Counted from the first letter of the stretch, positions 1-11,284 are shown. The stretch: 64,000 bases of DNA from Klebsiella indica (GCF_005860775.1 NZ_VCHQ01000006.1:62001-126000); one strand, 5' to 3'. Numbers and translations are program-made. Notes: generated from the letters alone by a model not told the origin.

Positions 1-196
1 TATCGATCGCCGCGATATGATCGGCATCCACCGCATGACGCAGACCGTATCCCCAGGCCAGCAGGCTGGCGGCCATCAGCGCGCCGCTATCGCCAAATGC
101 CGCAAACGCCCAGATCCAGGCCAGCAAATTGGCCACAATTAACACCATCACCAGCGCCGTCGCGCGCGGCTGCTGACGCAAAATCGTCACTATCAT
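1..196 (-). CDS. Nickel/cobalt permease (NiCoT family), N-terminal part
   Basis: Only the first 65 codons are in the window; the gene runs off the left edge. The translation has a hydrophobic first helix (about residues 12-34) and then the NiCoT signature HAVDADHI at residues 54-61, whose His and Asp residues bind Ni2+/Co2+ in HoxN/NixA-type permeases. The ATG at 196 is preceded by AAAGGATAG, which overlaps the hypF stop, so it probably lies in the same operon 11 bp after hypF. A nickel importer behind a NiFe-hydrogenase maturation gene makes sense, because nickel is the metal HypA/HypB insert. Family assignment is firm from the signature; nickel rather than cobalt preference is inferred from context. 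Confidence 0.85.
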   Translation of the reverse strand, partial: MIVTILRQQPRATALVMVLIVANLLAWIWAFAAFGDSGALMAASLLAWGYGLRHAVDADHIAAID

Positions 197-207
197 GTTG
201 CTATCCT

Positions 208-2430
208 TTAAGACTGCAGGCGGGCTGCGGCGATAACCGCCTGGCCGAGAGCAATCGCGCCATCGCCAGCAGGAAACTGCTGCGGAAAGAGCAGAGTAAA
301 ATCGGCCAGATAAAAGGTCAATCGCGCCACCAACAATCGGTTATGCAGCACGCCGCCGCCAAAGGCCAGGGTGGAGATCTTCTGCGCGCGCGCGCAATCA
401 CGGGCCATTGCCGCCAGCCCGCGGGCCAGGGCGTCATGAAATGCCCACGCCTTCTGCGCCGGAGTGGCCTGCCAGGCCAGCCACTGTCGCCAGAAAGTGG
501 ATAAATCCAGCGCGCCGTCGCGCCACGGCAATGTCACCGGGTGGTCAATACCTTTGCAGGTCGCCGCCAGCGCTTCCAGCCGACAGGCCGCCTCGCCCTC
601 ATAACTCAGGCCTGGCGGCGCGCAGCCCAGGGCACAAGCGACAGCATCAAACAGACGCCCGCACGACGACGCTTTCGGCGCATTAATGCCGCGCTCGATA
701 GCCCGCGCCAGCAGCGGCCAGTTTTGCTGGCGCAGCGCCGCGGTTTCGGCATAGTTCTGCCACTCAGGCACAAACGCCAGACAGTGGGCGAGCAGATTGC
801 GCCACGGCTGACGGGCGGCAAGATCGCCGCCGGGCAACGCCACCGCGGGCAATCCGCCGAGACGCTGGCACTCCCGGTAGTTGACCCGCAGGCACTCGCC
901 GCCCCATAGCTCCCCGTTTTCCCCCATGCCGATGCCATCCAGCGTCAGGGCGATAACGTCGCCGCCATCCAGCGGCCAGCGATGCTCGGCGAGACACGCG
1001 GCCGCATGGGCATGATGATGTAAAACGTGCTCCACCGGCAGCGCCAGCGATGCCGCCCACTGCGAGACGCGATAGCCGGGATGGGTATCAGCCACCACCT
1101 GCTGCGGCGTAAAAGCGTAAATCGCCTGCATCAGGTGCAACGCCCGCCGCCACTGCGCCTCCACGCCCTCATCGTCAAGATCGCCGAAGTGCTGACTGAG
1201 CACCGCTTCGTTTCCGCGCAGCAGGCAGAAAGTATTTTTCATATCCGCGCCGAGGGCCAACAGCGGCGGCGCATCGTGGAACCCCGGCGGCAGCGTCAGC
1301 GCGTCCGGCACGTAGCCGCGGGCGCGGCGCAGCATTTCGCCGCTTTGCCGCGCCACGGAATCATCCATCCGCTGCACAATCTCACGGTTATGCAGCAGAA
1401 ACCCGTCGGCAATCCCGGCTAAATCCGCCAGCGCCTGGTCATTGCTTAGCGCTGGCGGGCGGCCGCTGAGGTTGCCGGAAGTCATCACCAGGGGGCGCGC
1501 CAGCGCCTGCGAAAGCAAATGCTGCAGCGGATTCGAGGGCAGCATTCCCCCGACGTCAATAAGCCCTGGCGCAATGAGATCGCACAGGCCATCAACCTGC
1601 GCTTTGTCCAGCAGCACAATCGGCGCGGCGGGAGAAGTCAACAGCTTCACCGCCTGGTCAGAGAGTCCCACCGTCGTCGCCAGCATCACCGCCAGCGGTT
1701 TGGCCGGACGACGTTTACGTGCCCGCAGCGTCGCCACCGCATGGCGGTTTCCGGCATCGCACACCAGGTGGAAACCGCCCAGCCCCTTCACCGCCACAAT
1801 CTCTCCCGCCATCAGGCGAGCAATCGCCGTGTCTAAAGCGCTCTCTCCGAACAGAGCGCCCTCCGCGCCGCGCCACTCCAGCCGCGGCCCGCATTCAGCG
1901 CAGGCCACAGGCTGAGCATGAAAGCGGCGATCGGCAGGATCGCCATATTCCGCCGCGCAGACGGGACAAAGAGGGAACGGCGACATCGAGGTTAACGGTC
2001 GGTCGTAGGGCATGGCGCGAATAATGGTAAAACGCGGCCCGCAGTGGGTGCAGTTAATAAACGGGTAGCGGTAGCGGCGATCCTGCGGATCGTTCATCTC
2101 CGCAAGACACGCCGGGCAGGTGGCGGCATCGGGCACGATCTGGGTGCGCATGCTCCCGGCTCCGCTTTGGCGGATGGAAAAGTCTGACGGTGCGGCAGCC
2201 CAGACAAACGGCCGGGTTTCGGTACTGTCAATACGCGCCAGCGGCGGACAGCGTCGGGTTAACGCGGCGAGAAACAGCGCGTCATCACTGGCAAGGCGCA
2301 CCAGCACGCCATCGCCGTCATTGCACACGTCGCCGCGCAGACCCAGTTGCTGCGCCAGTTGCCAGACAAAGGGGCGAAATCCCACCCCCTGCACTTTGCC
2401 GCGAATGCGGATTTGCACCCCGTTCAGCAT
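208..2430 (-). CDS. hypF: Carbamoyltransferase HypF, [NiFe]-hydrogenase maturation
   Basis: The 740-residue protein has the full HypF order: an N-terminal acylphosphatase domain (VQGVGFRPF at residues 13-21), two CxxC...CxxC zinc-finger pairs (CPAC/CTHC and CPVC/CAEC, roughly residues 105-185), a YrdC-like domain, and a C-terminal Kae1-like domain with a histidine-rich [13 protein letters not shown] motif. HypF converts carbamoyl phosphate to a carbamoyl adenylate and passes the group to the C-terminal Cys of HypE, the first step in making the cyanide ligands of the NiFe active site. It acts in the cytoplasm with HypE, encoded at 18102. Length matches E. coli HypF (about 750). It follows hydN by 9 bp in a hydN-hypF operon. 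No key motif is missing. Confidence 0.97.
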   Translation of the reverse strand: MLNGVQIRIRGKVQGVGFRPFVWQLAQQLGLRGDVCNDGDGVLVRLASDDALFLAALTRRCPPLARIDSTETRPFVWAAAPSDFSIRQSGAGSMRTQIVPDAATCPACLAEMNDPQDRRYRYPFINCTHCGPRFTIIRAMPYDRPLTSMSPFPLCPVCAAEYGDPADRRFHAQPVACAECGPRLEWRGAEGALFGESALDTAIARLMAGEIVAVKGLGGFHLVCDAGNRHAVATLRARKRRPAKPLAVMLATTVGLSDQAVKLLTSPAAPIVLLDKAQVDGLCDLIAPGLIDVGGMLPSNPLQHLLSQALARPLVMTSGNLSGRPPALSNDQALADLAGIADGFLLHNREIVQRMDDSVARQSGEMLRRARGYVPDALTLPPGFHDAPPLLALGADMKNTFCLLRGNEAVLSQHFGDLDDEGVEAQWRRALHLMQAIYAFTPQQVVADTHPGYRVSQWAASLALPVEHVLHHHAHAAACLAEHRWPLDGGDVIALTLDGIGMGENGELWGGECLRVNYRECQRLGGLPAVALPGGDLAARQPWRNLLAHCLAFVPEWQNYAETAALRQQNWPLLARAIERGINAPKASSCGRLFDAVACALGCAPPGLSYEGEAACRLEALAATCKGIDHPVTLPWRDGALDLSTFWRQWLAWQATPAQKAWAFHDALARGLAAMARDCARAQKISTLAFGGGVLHNRLLVARLTFYLADFTLLFPQQFPAGDGAIALGQAVIAAARLQS

Positions 2431-2439
2431 GCGGTCGGG

Positions 2440-2967
2440 TTACCAGCTCAGCGCCGTACGATGGCGCTTTTCGTTATTCATCTGTTCGAGTTTGCCGCGA
2501 TCGACGCACATCAGCGCGTGAGTCGGGCAGGCATCCATACAGGCCGGTCCCGCCTCGCGATGGTAGCAGAGGTCGCACTTGTTGGCTTCGGCTTTATCCG
2601 CCACTATGTTCAACCCTGCTCCGCTGTGGCGGATAACCGGACGCACCACCACCTCCATCGCGCCATACGGGCAGGCCACCACGCAGGTCTTACAGCCGAT
2701 ACAGCGCTCCTGCATGACGTGGACAAAATCTTTGTCGCGGCCAATCGCCCCGTTCGGACAGGCGTTGGCGCACGGGGCGTCTTCGCACTGACGACAGGCG
2801 GTAGCCGTCGAGACATTGACGCCTTTAATCACATGAATACGCGGTAAAAAGTTTTTTGGCGTCAGCGCGGCGCAATCCTGATTTTCCTGATGAGAAACCA
2901 CGCAGGCCACTTCACAGGTGCGGCAGCCGATGCACTTGCTCGCGTCGGCGATAATGAAACGGTTCAT
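2440..2967 (-). CDS. hydN: 4Fe-4S ferredoxin-type electron carrier HydN
   Basis: The 175-residue protein is rich in cysteine clusters: CIGCRTCEVAC near the N-terminus, CRQCEDAPCANACP, CIGCKTCVVACP and CDLC...CMDACP, a four-cluster arrangement like HycB, to which it is related. HydN is needed for full formate dehydrogenase H activity and hydrogenase maturation in E. coli, presumably as an electron carrier to FdhF. It starts the hydN-hypF operon on the minus strand. The ATG at 2967 is supported by GGAGAA seven bases upstream. The upstream DNA contains a long inverted repeat like that in the hyc/hyp intergenic region, in line with formate/FhlA control. Confidence 0.95.
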   Translation of the reverse strand: MNRFIIADASKCIGCRTCEVACVVSHQENQDCAALTPKNFLPRIHVIKGVNVSTATACRQCEDAPCANACPNGAIGRDKDFVHVMQERCIGCKTCVVACPYGAMEVVVRPVIRHSGAGLNIVADKAEANKCDLCYHREAGPACMDACPTHALMCVDRGKLEQMNNEKRHRTALSW

Positions 2968-2984
2968 CCATTTCTCCAGCGGTA

Positions 2985-3000
2985 AGAAGGTTACCCGCCA
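2985..3000 (-). promoter_or_regulatory. Possible sigma54 promoter of hydN-hypF
   Basis: Read on the minus strand, TGGCGGG followed by TAAC and CTTCT gives a good -24 element but a weak -12 element (TTGCA expected). It lies 18-33 bp upstream of the hydN ATG. E. coli hydN-hypF is known to be sigma54/FhlA dependent, which favours the reading; the sequence match alone is only partial. Confidence 0.35.
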
Positions 3001-3065
3001 AAGTATGCATAATATATTCCAGTTTTTACCTTATTGATAATAAAGGAAATAAACCGATAAAAGAC

Positions 3066-3091
3066 TGTCATCGTCAGTTGTGACGATGACA
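3066..3091. promoter_or_regulatory. Inverted repeat upstream of hydN, candidate FhlA enhancer site
   Basis: Arms TGTCATCGTCA (3066-3076) and TGACGATGACA (3081-3091) are perfectly complementary with a 4-bp spacer, about 100-125 bp upstream of the hydN start, the usual distance for a sigma54 activator site. The core TGACGATGAC also forms the inverted repeat between hycA and hypA at 15317-15350. Assignment to FhlA is inference from the shared motif and the known regulon. It lies just downstream of ascG, so a role as an ascG terminator cannot be excluded. Confidence 0.55.
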
Positions 3092-3101
3092 GATGACGAC
3101 G

Positions 3102-4115
3102 TCAGGCAAAGGGTCCGGGAATAATGGAGCCGCGTTCCATTAGCGCGCCGGGGAAGGTTTGCTGATATTTCAGATCCCCGCCATCGAGCATAAATATCAG
3201 GCGGTTAATACTCTCTTTAATCATCTCCGTTACCGGCACTTTAACGCTGGAGAGCGCGGGCACCATAAACGGGGCCAGCACAATATCGTCAAACCCCACC
3301 ACCGACACCTGCTCCGGCACCTTAACGCCAAGCTGATGCAGTTGTTTCATCGCGCCAATCGCCATATCGTCATTACTCGCCACCAGCGCGCTGTAGCTGG
3401 CATTGCGCTGGCGCAGCGTCTCCACCCCTGCCGCGCCGGTTTCCGGCGTCCAGCGCCCTTCGACGATCAAATCACTATTCAGGGCAATACCGTGACGGGC
3501 CAGCGCGTCCTTATAGCCGGAGAGGCGCTCGACCCCGGTCGGTGAATCCAGCGAACCGGTAATAAAAGCGATATCGCGATGCCCAAGCGCAATCAGCTTT
3601 TCTACCGCCATCTGCGCCGAGGCTTTTTGATCGGACCAGACGCAGTGGCTGGCGTTACGGCGCAGACGGCGGTTCAATACCATAATAGGCTGATTATGAT
3701 CCTCAATGATCTCATCCATCTCATCAACGCTGAGAAAGCGCGGATAGATAATAATCGCGTCACAGCGCAGATCGAGCAGATACTGGATCGCTTCCCGCTC
3801 CTCCTCCGCGCTGTGCTTGCCGTCGGCGAGGATTAACTGCCGCCCTTTATCTTCGGTCATCCGCGCCACATGATAGAGCAGCTCGCTAAAATAGACGCCG
3901 TGATAGAGGGTGTTGGTCACCACCAGCCCGAGGGTCTGGGTCTTTTTGGTCGCCAGATTGCGCGCCAGCAGATTAGGCCGATAGCCGCTTTCAGCCACCG
4001 CCTGGAATACGCGATCTTTGGTCTCCTGGCTGACATAGCCATTCCCTGAGAGAACCCGCGAAACGGTGGCCTTCGATACCCCCGCGCGCTTCGCTACCTC
4101 CAGCATCGTTGCCAT
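3102..4115 (-). CDS. ascG: LacI-family repressor AscG of the beta-glucoside operon
   Basis: From the ATG at 4115 the protein is 337 residues and begins MATMLEVAKRAGVSKATVSR, a LacI-type helix-turn-helix, followed by a periplasmic-binding-protein-like sugar-sensing domain. It aligns closely to E. coli AscG along its length. A longer in-frame reading upstream adds 24 residues with no ribosome site; 4115 has AGGAA in front of it and matches the family length. AscG represses the divergent ascFB operon for uptake and cleavage of aryl beta-glucosides (arbutin, salicin, cellobiose). It is transcribed away from ascF across a 254-bp regulatory gap containing an operator-like palindrome. Coding sequence appears intact. 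Confidence 0.95.
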   Translation of the reverse strand: MATMLEVAKRAGVSKATVSRVLSGNGYVSQETKDRVFQAVAESGYRPNLLARNLATKKTQTLGLVVTNTLYHGVYFSELLYHVARMTEDKGRQLILADGKHSAEEEREAIQYLLDLRCDAIIIYPRFLSVDEMDEIIEDHNQPIMVLNRRLRRNASHCVWSDQKASAQMAVEKLIALGHRDIAFITGSLDSPTGVERLSGYKDALARHGIALNSDLIVEGRWTPETGAAGVETLRQRNASYSALVASNDDMAIGAMKQLHQLGVKVPEQVSVVGFDDIVLAPFMVPALSSVKVPVTEMIKESINRLIFMLDGGDLKYQQTFPGALMERGSIIPGPFA

Positions 4116-4204
4116 GTGGTTATTCCTGTTGCCAATGTTGCCCGCAGTGTACTGCACCTGCGGTGTTTTTTCAGCATTTGCCCCCATCCCGCCTGCGCTT
4201 ACAA

Positions 4205-4220
4205 AGCGATCAAAATCACA
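4205..4220. promoter_or_regulatory. Candidate CRP site in the ascG-ascF gap
   Basis: AGCGA, six bases, TCACA resembles TGTGA-N6-TCACA with a perfect right half and a weak left half. It lies upstream of the AscG operator-like palindrome, as expected for a catabolite-controlled PTS operon. Inference from motif and context only. Confidence 0.4.
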
Positions 4221-4280
4221 AAATTAATATTTTCTTTTTTTAACTCTTGCTGATGAAAATGAAACTAATCATGATTTTGT

Positions 4281-4293
4281 GGAACCGGTTTCC
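4281..4293. promoter_or_regulatory. LacI-family operator-like palindrome, probable AscG site, with ascF promoter
   Basis: GGAACCGGTTTCC is a near-palindrome centred on CCGG, the shape typical of LacI/GalR-family operators (AAACCGGTTT). It lies 77 bp upstream of the ascF ATG and directly abuts a TATATA-like -10 element (about 4294-4299), so repressor binding would block the ascFB promoter. Assignment to AscG follows from position. Confidence 0.6.
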
Positions 4294-4369
4294 TATATAT
4301 GCATGGTGCCGCGCTGTTCTACCGCGCGGCGACAGGCCAGTACCCCATTGATAAACAGGATAAAATCCG

Positions 4370-5812
4370 ATGTCTAAAAATTATGCCGCCCTGGCGCAGC
4401 AAATTATCGTGGCGATTGGCGGCGTGGATAACGTCACCGCCGTCACTCACTGTATGACGCGCCTGCGCTTCGTGGTCAAAGACAACCAACAGGTCGATAG
4501 CGCCACCCTGAAGGGACTGAAAGGCGTACTCGGCGTGGTGCGCAGCGATAACCAGTGCCAGGTGATCATCGGCAATACCGTCTCCCAGGCGTACCGTGAA
4601 GTGGTGGCCTTGCTGCCGGGGGATCTGCGCCCTGCTGAACCACAGGGTAAACCGCCCGTCACGTTAAAACGCATCGGCGCCGGGATCCTCGACGCGCTGA
4701 TCGGTACCATGTCACCGCTGATCCCAGCCATTATCGGCGGATCGATGGTCAAACTGCTGGCGATGATCCTCGAAATGACCGGCGTGTTGCCAAAAGGCGC
4801 GCCAACCCTGACCATTCTGACGGTGATTGGCGACGGTGCATTCTTCTTCCTGCCGCTGATGGTGGCGGCTTCCGCGGCGGTAAAATTCAAAACCAATATG
4901 TCGCTGGCGATTGCCATCGCCGGGGTACTGGTGCACCCGAGCTTTATCGATCTGATGGCGAAAGCCGCCCAGGGCGAGCACGTTGAGTTTGCCTTTATTC
5001 CGGTGACAGCGGTGAAATATACCTACACCGTGATCCCGGCACTGGTAATGACCTGGTGTCTCTCTTACATCGAACGCTGGGTCGACCGTATTACCCCGGC
5101 AGTAACCAAAAACTTCCTTAAACCGATGCTCATCGTGCTGATTGCCGCCCCGCTGGCGATTCTGCTGATTGGCCCGCTTGGGATCTGGATCGGTAGCGCC
5201 ATCTCCGCGCTGGTTTATACAATTCATAGTTATCTGGGCTGGCTGTCGGTAGCCATTATGGGCGCGTTGTGGCCGCTGCTGGTGATGACCGGGATGCACC
5301 GCGTCTTTACGCCGACGATCATTCAAACCATTGCCGAAACCGGTAAAGAAGGTATGGTGATGCCGTCGGAAATCGGCGCAAACCTGTCGCTGGGCGGCTC
5401 ATCGCTGGCGGTGGCGTGGAAAACCAAAAACCCGGAACTGCGGCAGACGGCGCTGGCGGCGGCGGCCTCCGCGATTCTGGCAGGGATTTCCGAACCGGCG
5501 CTGTACGGTGTGGCGGTGCGTCTCAAGCGCCCGCTGATCGCCAGCCTGATCAGCGGCTTTGTCTGCGGCGCAGTAGCCGGAATTGCCGGGCTCGCCAGCC
5601 ACTCAATGGCGGCGCCGGGCCTGTTTACCAGCGTTCAGTTCTTCGATCCGGCCAATCCGATGACCATCGTCTGGGTCTTTGGCGTTATGGCGCTGGCTAT
5701 CGTACTGTCTTTCATTCTGACGCTGATACTCGGTTTCGAAGATATTCCGCCTGAAGAGGCCGCTGCCGATGCCAGACAGCGCCAGGCCAGCCCCCTGGCA
5801 TCACACGCCTGA
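4370..5812 (+). CDS. ascF: PTS beta-glucoside EIIBC permease AscF
   Basis: This 480-residue membrane protein has an N-terminal EIIB domain with phosphorylatable Cys28 in VTHCMTRLRF and a long polytopic EIIC domain (about residues 105-460) with the GISEPALYG motif typical of glucose/beta-glucoside permeases. It imports and phosphorylates aryl beta-glucosides or cellobiose at the inner membrane, taking phosphate from HPr and a separate EIIA. No EIIA domain is fused, as in E. coli AscF (485 residues). It is followed 26 bp later by ascB, the hydrolase for its product, and is controlled by the divergent ascG. Confidence 0.94.
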   Translation: MSKNYAALAQQIIVAIGGVDNVTAVTHCMTRLRFVVKDNQQVDSATLKGLKGVLGVVRSDNQCQVIIGNTVSQAYREVVALLPGDLRPAEPQGKPPVTLKRIGAGILDALIGTMSPLIPAIIGGSMVKLLAMILEMTGVLPKGAPTLTILTVIGDGAFFFLPLMVAASAAVKFKTNMSLAIAIAGVLVHPSFIDLMAKAAQGEHVEFAFIPVTAVKYTYTVIPALVMTWCLSYIERWVDRITPAVTKNFLKPMLIVLIAAPLAILLIGPLGIWIGSAISALVYTIHSYLGWLSVAIMGALWPLLVMTGMHRVFTPTIIQTIAETGKEGMVMPSEIGANLSLGGSSLAVAWKTKNPELRQTALAAAASAILAGISEPALYGVAVRLKRPLIASLISGFVCGAVAGIAGLASHSMAAPGLFTSVQFFDPANPMTIVWVFGVMALAIVLSFILTLILGFEDIPPEEAAADARQRQASPLASHA

Positions 5813-5835
5813 ACACAATTTTATTAACGAGGTAA

Positions 5836-7263
<1,428 letters not shown>

Positions 7264-7271
7264 ACATAGTG

Positions 7272-7353
7272 TGCCGGGTGGCGGCTTCGCCTTACCCGGC
7301 CTACAAGAAACGCGCCGTATGCAGGCCGGATAAGCGTTAGCGCCATCCGGCAT
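7272..7353. repeat. REP/BIME palindromic pair between ascB and hycI
   Basis: Two inverted REP units are visible: GCCGGGTGGCGGCTTCGCC with its TTACCCGGCCTAC tail (7272-7304), and in the opposite orientation GCAGGCCGGATAAGCG with CGCCATCCGGCAT (7321-7353). This is the classic enterobacterial BIME layout and sits between two convergent genes, where it may act as transcript stabiliser or terminator. Confidence 0.93.
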
Positions 7354-7365
7354 CACAAACGACGC

Positions 7366-7839
7366 CTACTCCTCGTCCTCAGCAACCAACTGCTCAAATC
7401 CACCATTCCCCTGCCATCCTTCAAGACGCTGATAAACCACCTCAACCGCGTCTTTAATCGCTTGCGTCATCGGATAATAAAAACCGACGATATCTGGCTG
7501 AATGCCTAAGAAAATCACCTCGCCGATATCCTCTTTCAACTGATCGATAAGGTAGTTCAGCGGCATATTGTGGGTGGTCATCAGAAACATCTCGGCGATA
7601 TCGTCCAGGTCAACGATGCGGATTTCGCCGGGATTCAGCCCCATATCGGTAGCATCGACGATCAACAGGCGATCCGGGCGCAATTCGCGAATGGCGACGA
7701 TATCGTTTTCCGGGGTGCTACCGCCGTCAATAACAACCCAGTTGCCTTTAGGCTGCGCGGCGCACATTTCCGCCAGCAGCGGGCCCGCGCCGTCATCGCC
7801 CATCATGCTATTGCCGACACAGAGTAAAACATCAGTCAT
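7366..7839 (-). CDS. hycI: Hydrogenase 3 maturation protease HycI
   Basis: The 157-residue protein belongs to the HycI/HyaD/HybD endopeptidase family. GNSMMGDDGAGP with Asp16, an Asp in IVDATDMGLNP (near 62) and a His in MTTHNMP (near 90) form the nickel-sensing ligands. It cuts the C-terminal extension off HycE once nickel is inserted; the matching cleavage region in HycE ends in CYSCTDR. It is the last gene of the hyc operon and overlaps hycH by 8 bp. Length is one residue longer than E. coli HycI. Confidence 0.95.
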   Translation of the reverse strand: MTDVLLCVGNSMMGDDGAGPLLAEMCAAQPKGNWVVIDGGSTPENDIVAIRELRPDRLLIVDATDMGLNPGEIRIVDLDDIAEMFLMTTHNMPLNYLIDQLKEDIGEVIFLGIQPDIVGFYYPMTQAIKDAVEVVYQRLEGWQGNGGFEQLVAEDEE

Positions 7840-8242
7840 GGAGTCTCCTCACCATCAGGTAAATCGCGCTCTCCTCGTGAATATCATGCAGCATACTGAG
7901 CATCGTTTTGCTCCACGCCTGCTGCTCAGGGGTCTGCCTGACCAGCGCTTTATCGAAGGCATGGGCAAGCATCGACACATGATTACTGTCGATGACGATC
8001 TCGCCATACTTCGGCACACCGGCCATTTTACGATGCGCGACGCTGCCCTCTTCCAGAGTGGCAATCCACGCCAGATACGCCTCCCACGGACAGCTTAGCG
8101 CCGCCTCCAGACAGTCGATAACGCCGAGGTGGTGGCCAATCGCCAGGCTATAATAAACCACCTGCTGCGCCTGGTCAGGCGTGGCGTCGTTTTCATCAAT
8201 AAATTTACGGCTCAGCTGACTGAACACCACCGTCTCGCTCAT
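7832..8242 (-). CDS. hycH: Formate hydrogenlyase maturation protein HycH
   Basis: The 136-residue soluble protein matches E. coli HycH in length and position. HycH is needed for conversion of the HycE precursor to the mature form; its biochemical activity is not defined. No cofactor motif is visible. It overlaps hycG by 4 bp (ATGA) and hycI by 8 bp, pointing to translational coupling in the hyc operon. Confidence 0.92.
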   Translation of the reverse strand: MSETVVFSQLSRKFIDENDATPDQAQQVVYYSLAIGHHLGVIDCLEAALSCPWEAYLAWIATLEEGSVAHRKMAGVPKYGEIVIDSNHVSMLAHAFDKALVRQTPEQQAWSKTMLSMLHDIHEESAIYLMVRRLHD

Positions 8243-9006
8243 CGGATACGCGCTCCCTCAACCACCTGATTAAGATGGGTGACGATTTCCGTCAGACGCG
8301 GATCGCTTTCCGCTTCCAGCCAGCGCGCCACCTGATGATCGCCCAGCCCCAGCAGGCGCATATAGTCATCGGCAATCTGCCGACCGTAGCGATACCCTGC
8401 CAGACGACGCGCTTCGCGGTCGACACGCACGCGCAGCGGCTGCACCATCTCCGGGTGGAGAAGCCCGGTTGGCTGTTCGTCCAGCTCGCCCGGCAGACGG
8501 GCGTGGATCTTCTGCTCCAGCAGACCCAGCGCCATCGCGAAGCCGTACAGCGTTGCGGCGGGCGTCGGCGGGCAGCCGGGAATATACACATCCACCGGCA
8601 CAATTTTGTCGGTACCGCCCCAGACGCAATAAAGATCGTGGAAGATACCGCCGCTGTTACCGCAGGCGCCGTACGAAATGCAGATTTTCGGGTCCGGCGC
8701 GGACTGCCAGGCGCGCAGCGCCGGCGAACGCATCGCGCGCGTCACCGCCCCGGTAAACAGCAAAATATCCGCATGTCGCGGCGACGGCACCACTTTGATG
8801 CCAAAACGTTCGGCATCAAACAGCGGCGACAGAGTAGCGAAAATTTCGATTTCACAACCGTTGCAGCCGCCGCAGTCCACGCGGTAGACGTAGGCGGAAC
8901 GCTTAATTTTCTTCAGCAGCGATGCTTTCATGCTGGCGATGGACTCATCCACCGTCATCGGTAGCGGAATGCCATTTTCATCGCGCGGGCCTAATAAGTT
9001 GCTCAT
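8239..9006 (-). CDS. hycG: Hydrogenase 3 small subunit HycG (NuoB-like)
   Basis: The 255-residue protein has the cysteines of a single proximal 4Fe-4S cluster: CGGCNGCE near residue 44, GACGNSGG, and PGCPPTP. This is the pattern of group 4 hydrogenase small subunits and complex I NuoB. It passes electrons from HycF/HycB to the NiFe site of HycE on the cytoplasmic face of the inner membrane. The C-terminal tail after about residue 170 is the usual HycG extension. It overlaps hycF and hycH by ATGA junctions. Confidence 0.95.
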   Translation of the reverse strand: MSNLLGPRDENGIPLPMTVDESIASMKASLLKKIKRSAYVYRVDCGGCNGCEIEIFATLSPLFDAERFGIKVVPSPRHADILLFTGAVTRAMRSPALRAWQSAPDPKICISYGACGNSGGIFHDLYCVWGGTDKIVPVDVYIPGCPPTPAATLYGFAMALGLLEQKIHARLPGELDEQPTGLLHPEMVQPLRVRVDREARRLAGYRYGRQIADDYMRLLGLGDHQVARWLEAESDPRLTEIVTHLNQVVEGARIR

Positions 9007-9548
9007 CAGCAGGCCTCTCTCATATGGCGGGTCAGTTCAATACGATCGGACGGCAGCAGGCATTTCTGGCGCTTACACTCCGGGCAGGTTTCAAAGCTTT
9101 CGCGATGGCGCTCAGCGCGGGTGTCCCCGTTGTGCTTCAGTAACGCGATGGTGTAGTCGATCTCTTTTTGCACGGCGAACGGCCGTTCGCATACCCGACA
9201 GCGGCAAATGTCGAAACGCGACTGCTGAAGGAAATCCTCTTTTTTCCACACCGCCAGCTCATACTCCTGCGAGAGCGTAATCGCCGCCGTCGGGCACACT
9301 TCCTCGCAGCGGGCGCAAAAGATGCAGCGCCCGAGGTTGAACTGCCATGCCAGTTCGCCGGTAGCGAGGTCGGTTTCAACCGTCAGCGCATTCGACGGAC
9401 AGGCATTGACGCAGGCGGCGCAGCCAATGCACTGCTGCGGGTTATGATCCGGTTTGCCGCGGAAGTGTTTATCGGCCGCAATCGGCTCCAGCGGATACGA
9501 CGACGTCGGCGCCCCGGTTTTGATGACTTTTTTGATAAAGGTAAACAT
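9006..9548 (-). CDS. hycF: Formate hydrogenlyase ferredoxin subunit HycF (NuoI-like)
   Basis: The 180-residue protein has two 4Fe-4S binding motifs, [15 protein letters not shown] and [15 protein letters not shown], followed by a second cysteine set ([10 protein letters not shown] and CPECKRQKC) near the C-terminus. It is the iron-sulfur relay between HycB and HycG in hydrogenase 3, equivalent to NuoI in complex I. It lies 9 bp downstream of hycE. Length equals E. coli HycF. Confidence 0.95.
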   Translation of the reverse strand: MFTFIKKVIKTGAPTSSYPLEPIAADKHFRGKPDHNPQQCIGCAACVNACPSNALTVETDLATGELAWQFNLGRCIFCARCEEVCPTAAITLSQEYELAVWKKEDFLQQSRFDICRCRVCERPFAVQKEIDYTIALLKHNGDTRAERHRESFETCPECKRQKCLLPSDRIELTRHMREAC

Positions 9549-9557
9549 GGCGATTCC

Positions 9558-11267
9558 TTATTTCAGCGGCGAGTTTTTACGCTCAATGCTGTAGCGCTCA
9601 AGTTCTTTGTACGGCACCACTTTGCTCTTCTTCTTACGCACATCCACCACGGTCATACGGTCAGTACAGGAGTAGCAAGGGTCGAGGCTGCCGATGATCA
9701 GCGGCGCGTCGGAGACCGTGTTACCGCGCAGCATATAGCGCAGGGTCGGCCAGTTGGCGTAGGTCGCCGCCCGGCAGCGCCAGCGGTACAGCTTCTGGTT
9801 GTCGCCGGTCATGCTCCAGTGGATATCATCCCCACGCGGTGCTTCGGCAAAGCCCAGCGCAAAGCGATGCGGAATATAGGTGAAGCCCTCGACTATCAGC
9901 GGGCCGCCCGGCAGGTTATCGAGACCGAAGTCGATCATATTCAGCGCGGTGTAGACTTCATTGATACGCACTTTCAGACGGGAGATGACGTCACAGCCCT
10001 GCTCGCTGTGCACTTCCATCGGCAGCAGGCCATAGCCGACAAACGGGTGATCGGCGCGGGTATCGCGGGCGTGGCCGCTGGCGCGCACCATCGGCCCGAC
10101 GTTACTGAAGTCACGGGCGATTTCCGGATCGAGGCGACCAATACCGACGGTTCGCTGCGCCATGTTCGGCGTGCTGAGCAGCATATCCACCAGCTCCTGC
10201 ACCTCCCGGCGCATCTGCTGCGCCAGTTGACGGGTCTGGATCATGTCCGCTTTCAGCAGATCGCGACGAATCCCGCCGATCAGGTTCATCCCGTAGGTTT
10301 TACGCGCCCCGGTCAGGATCTCCGCCATTTTCATCGACGTTTCACGCACGCGGAAGAACTGCATAAAGCCAGAATCAAAACCAGTGAAGTGACAGGCCAG
10401 GCCGAGATTCAGCAGGTGCGAATGCAGGCGCTCAACTTCCAGCAGGATGGCGCGGATCATCTGCGCGCGTTCCGGCACCACGATGCCCATCGCGTTTTCA
10501 ACGGAGGTGGTATACGCGGTGCTGTGGGCAAAGCCGCAGATGCCGCACACGCGGTCCGACAGGAAGGTAACTTCGTTGTAGCCCATACGGGTTTCCGCCA
10601 GTTTCTCCATACCGCGATGGACATAGAACAGACGGTAGTCGGCGTCGATAATGTTTTCGCCGTCGACAAACAGACGAAAGTGGCCCGGTTCATCAGAAGT
10701 GACGTGCAGCGGGCCGATCGGCACCACCTTATTTTTCTTGTCACCCAGTTCGTTGATAAATTCGTAGGTTTCGTCATCGACGACTGGCGCCGGGCGCTGG
10801 CGGTAATCCATGCTGTCTTTACGCAGCGGGTAGAGTTCATCCGGCCAGTCGTCCGGCAGCACCAGGCGGCGTTCGTCAGGCAGGCCGACCGGTACCAGGC
10901 CATACATATCGCGAACTTCACGCTCGCCCCACACGGCTGCGGGCACCCGTGGCGTCACCGACGGATATTCCGCTTTACTGGCGTCCACCTCCACGCGCAC
11001 GGTGATCCAGCATTTCGTCCCCTGTTCCATCGACAACACATAGTAAACGGCATAATGACCGTTGAGTTTACGTTCGTCATTGCCAAACAGCACCGACAGC
11101 CAGCCGCCCTGCTGATAGTAGAGATATTCCACCACTTCCGGCAGATAGTTCACCTTCACGGTGAGGGTCAGCTGATCTTTGGTCTGCCAGGCTTCATCCA
11201 GCACCACGCCGGGAAAGGCCTGATGCAGCGCGGCAAGATAGTGTTGACCGATTTTTTCTTCAGACAT
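9558..11267 (-). CDS. hycE: Hydrogenase 3 large catalytic subunit HycE (precursor)
   Basis: From ATG 11267 the protein has 569 residues, the E. coli length. The first third is NuoC-like and the rest is NuoD-like with the NiFe ligands in RVCGICGFAHS and DPCYSCTDR. The last 32 residues after that Arg (MTVVDVRKKK...) are the extension HycI removes. HycE makes H2 from protons and electrons from formate. A TTG two codons upstream also opens the frame, but the ATG fits the AGAGAG ribosome site and the family start MSEEK. It lies between hycD and hycF in the hyc operon. Confidence 0.96.
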   Translation of the reverse strand: MSEEKIGQHYLAALHQAFPGVVLDEAWQTKDQLTLTVKVNYLPEVVEYLYYQQGGWLSVLFGNDERKLNGHYAVYYVLSMEQGTKCWITVRVEVDASKAEYPSVTPRVPAAVWGEREVRDMYGLVPVGLPDERRLVLPDDWPDELYPLRKDSMDYRQRPAPVVDDETYEFINELGDKKNKVVPIGPLHVTSDEPGHFRLFVDGENIIDADYRLFYVHRGMEKLAETRMGYNEVTFLSDRVCGICGFAHSTAYTTSVENAMGIVVPERAQMIRAILLEVERLHSHLLNLGLACHFTGFDSGFMQFFRVRETSMKMAEILTGARKTYGMNLIGGIRRDLLKADMIQTRQLAQQMRREVQELVDMLLSTPNMAQRTVGIGRLDPEIARDFSNVGPMVRASGHARDTRADHPFVGYGLLPMEVHSEQGCDVISRLKVRINEVYTALNMIDFGLDNLPGGPLIVEGFTYIPHRFALGFAEAPRGDDIHWSMTGDNQKLYRWRCRAATYANWPTLRYMLRGNTVSDAPLIIGSLDPCYSCTDRMTVVDVRKKKSKVVPYKELERYSIERKNSPLK

Positions 11268-11284
11268 GCTCAAACTCTCTTAAA

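Noticed and set aside
3102-4187. Longer AscG from 4187
   Set aside because: The extra 24 residues are not in the family and no ribosome site precedes them.
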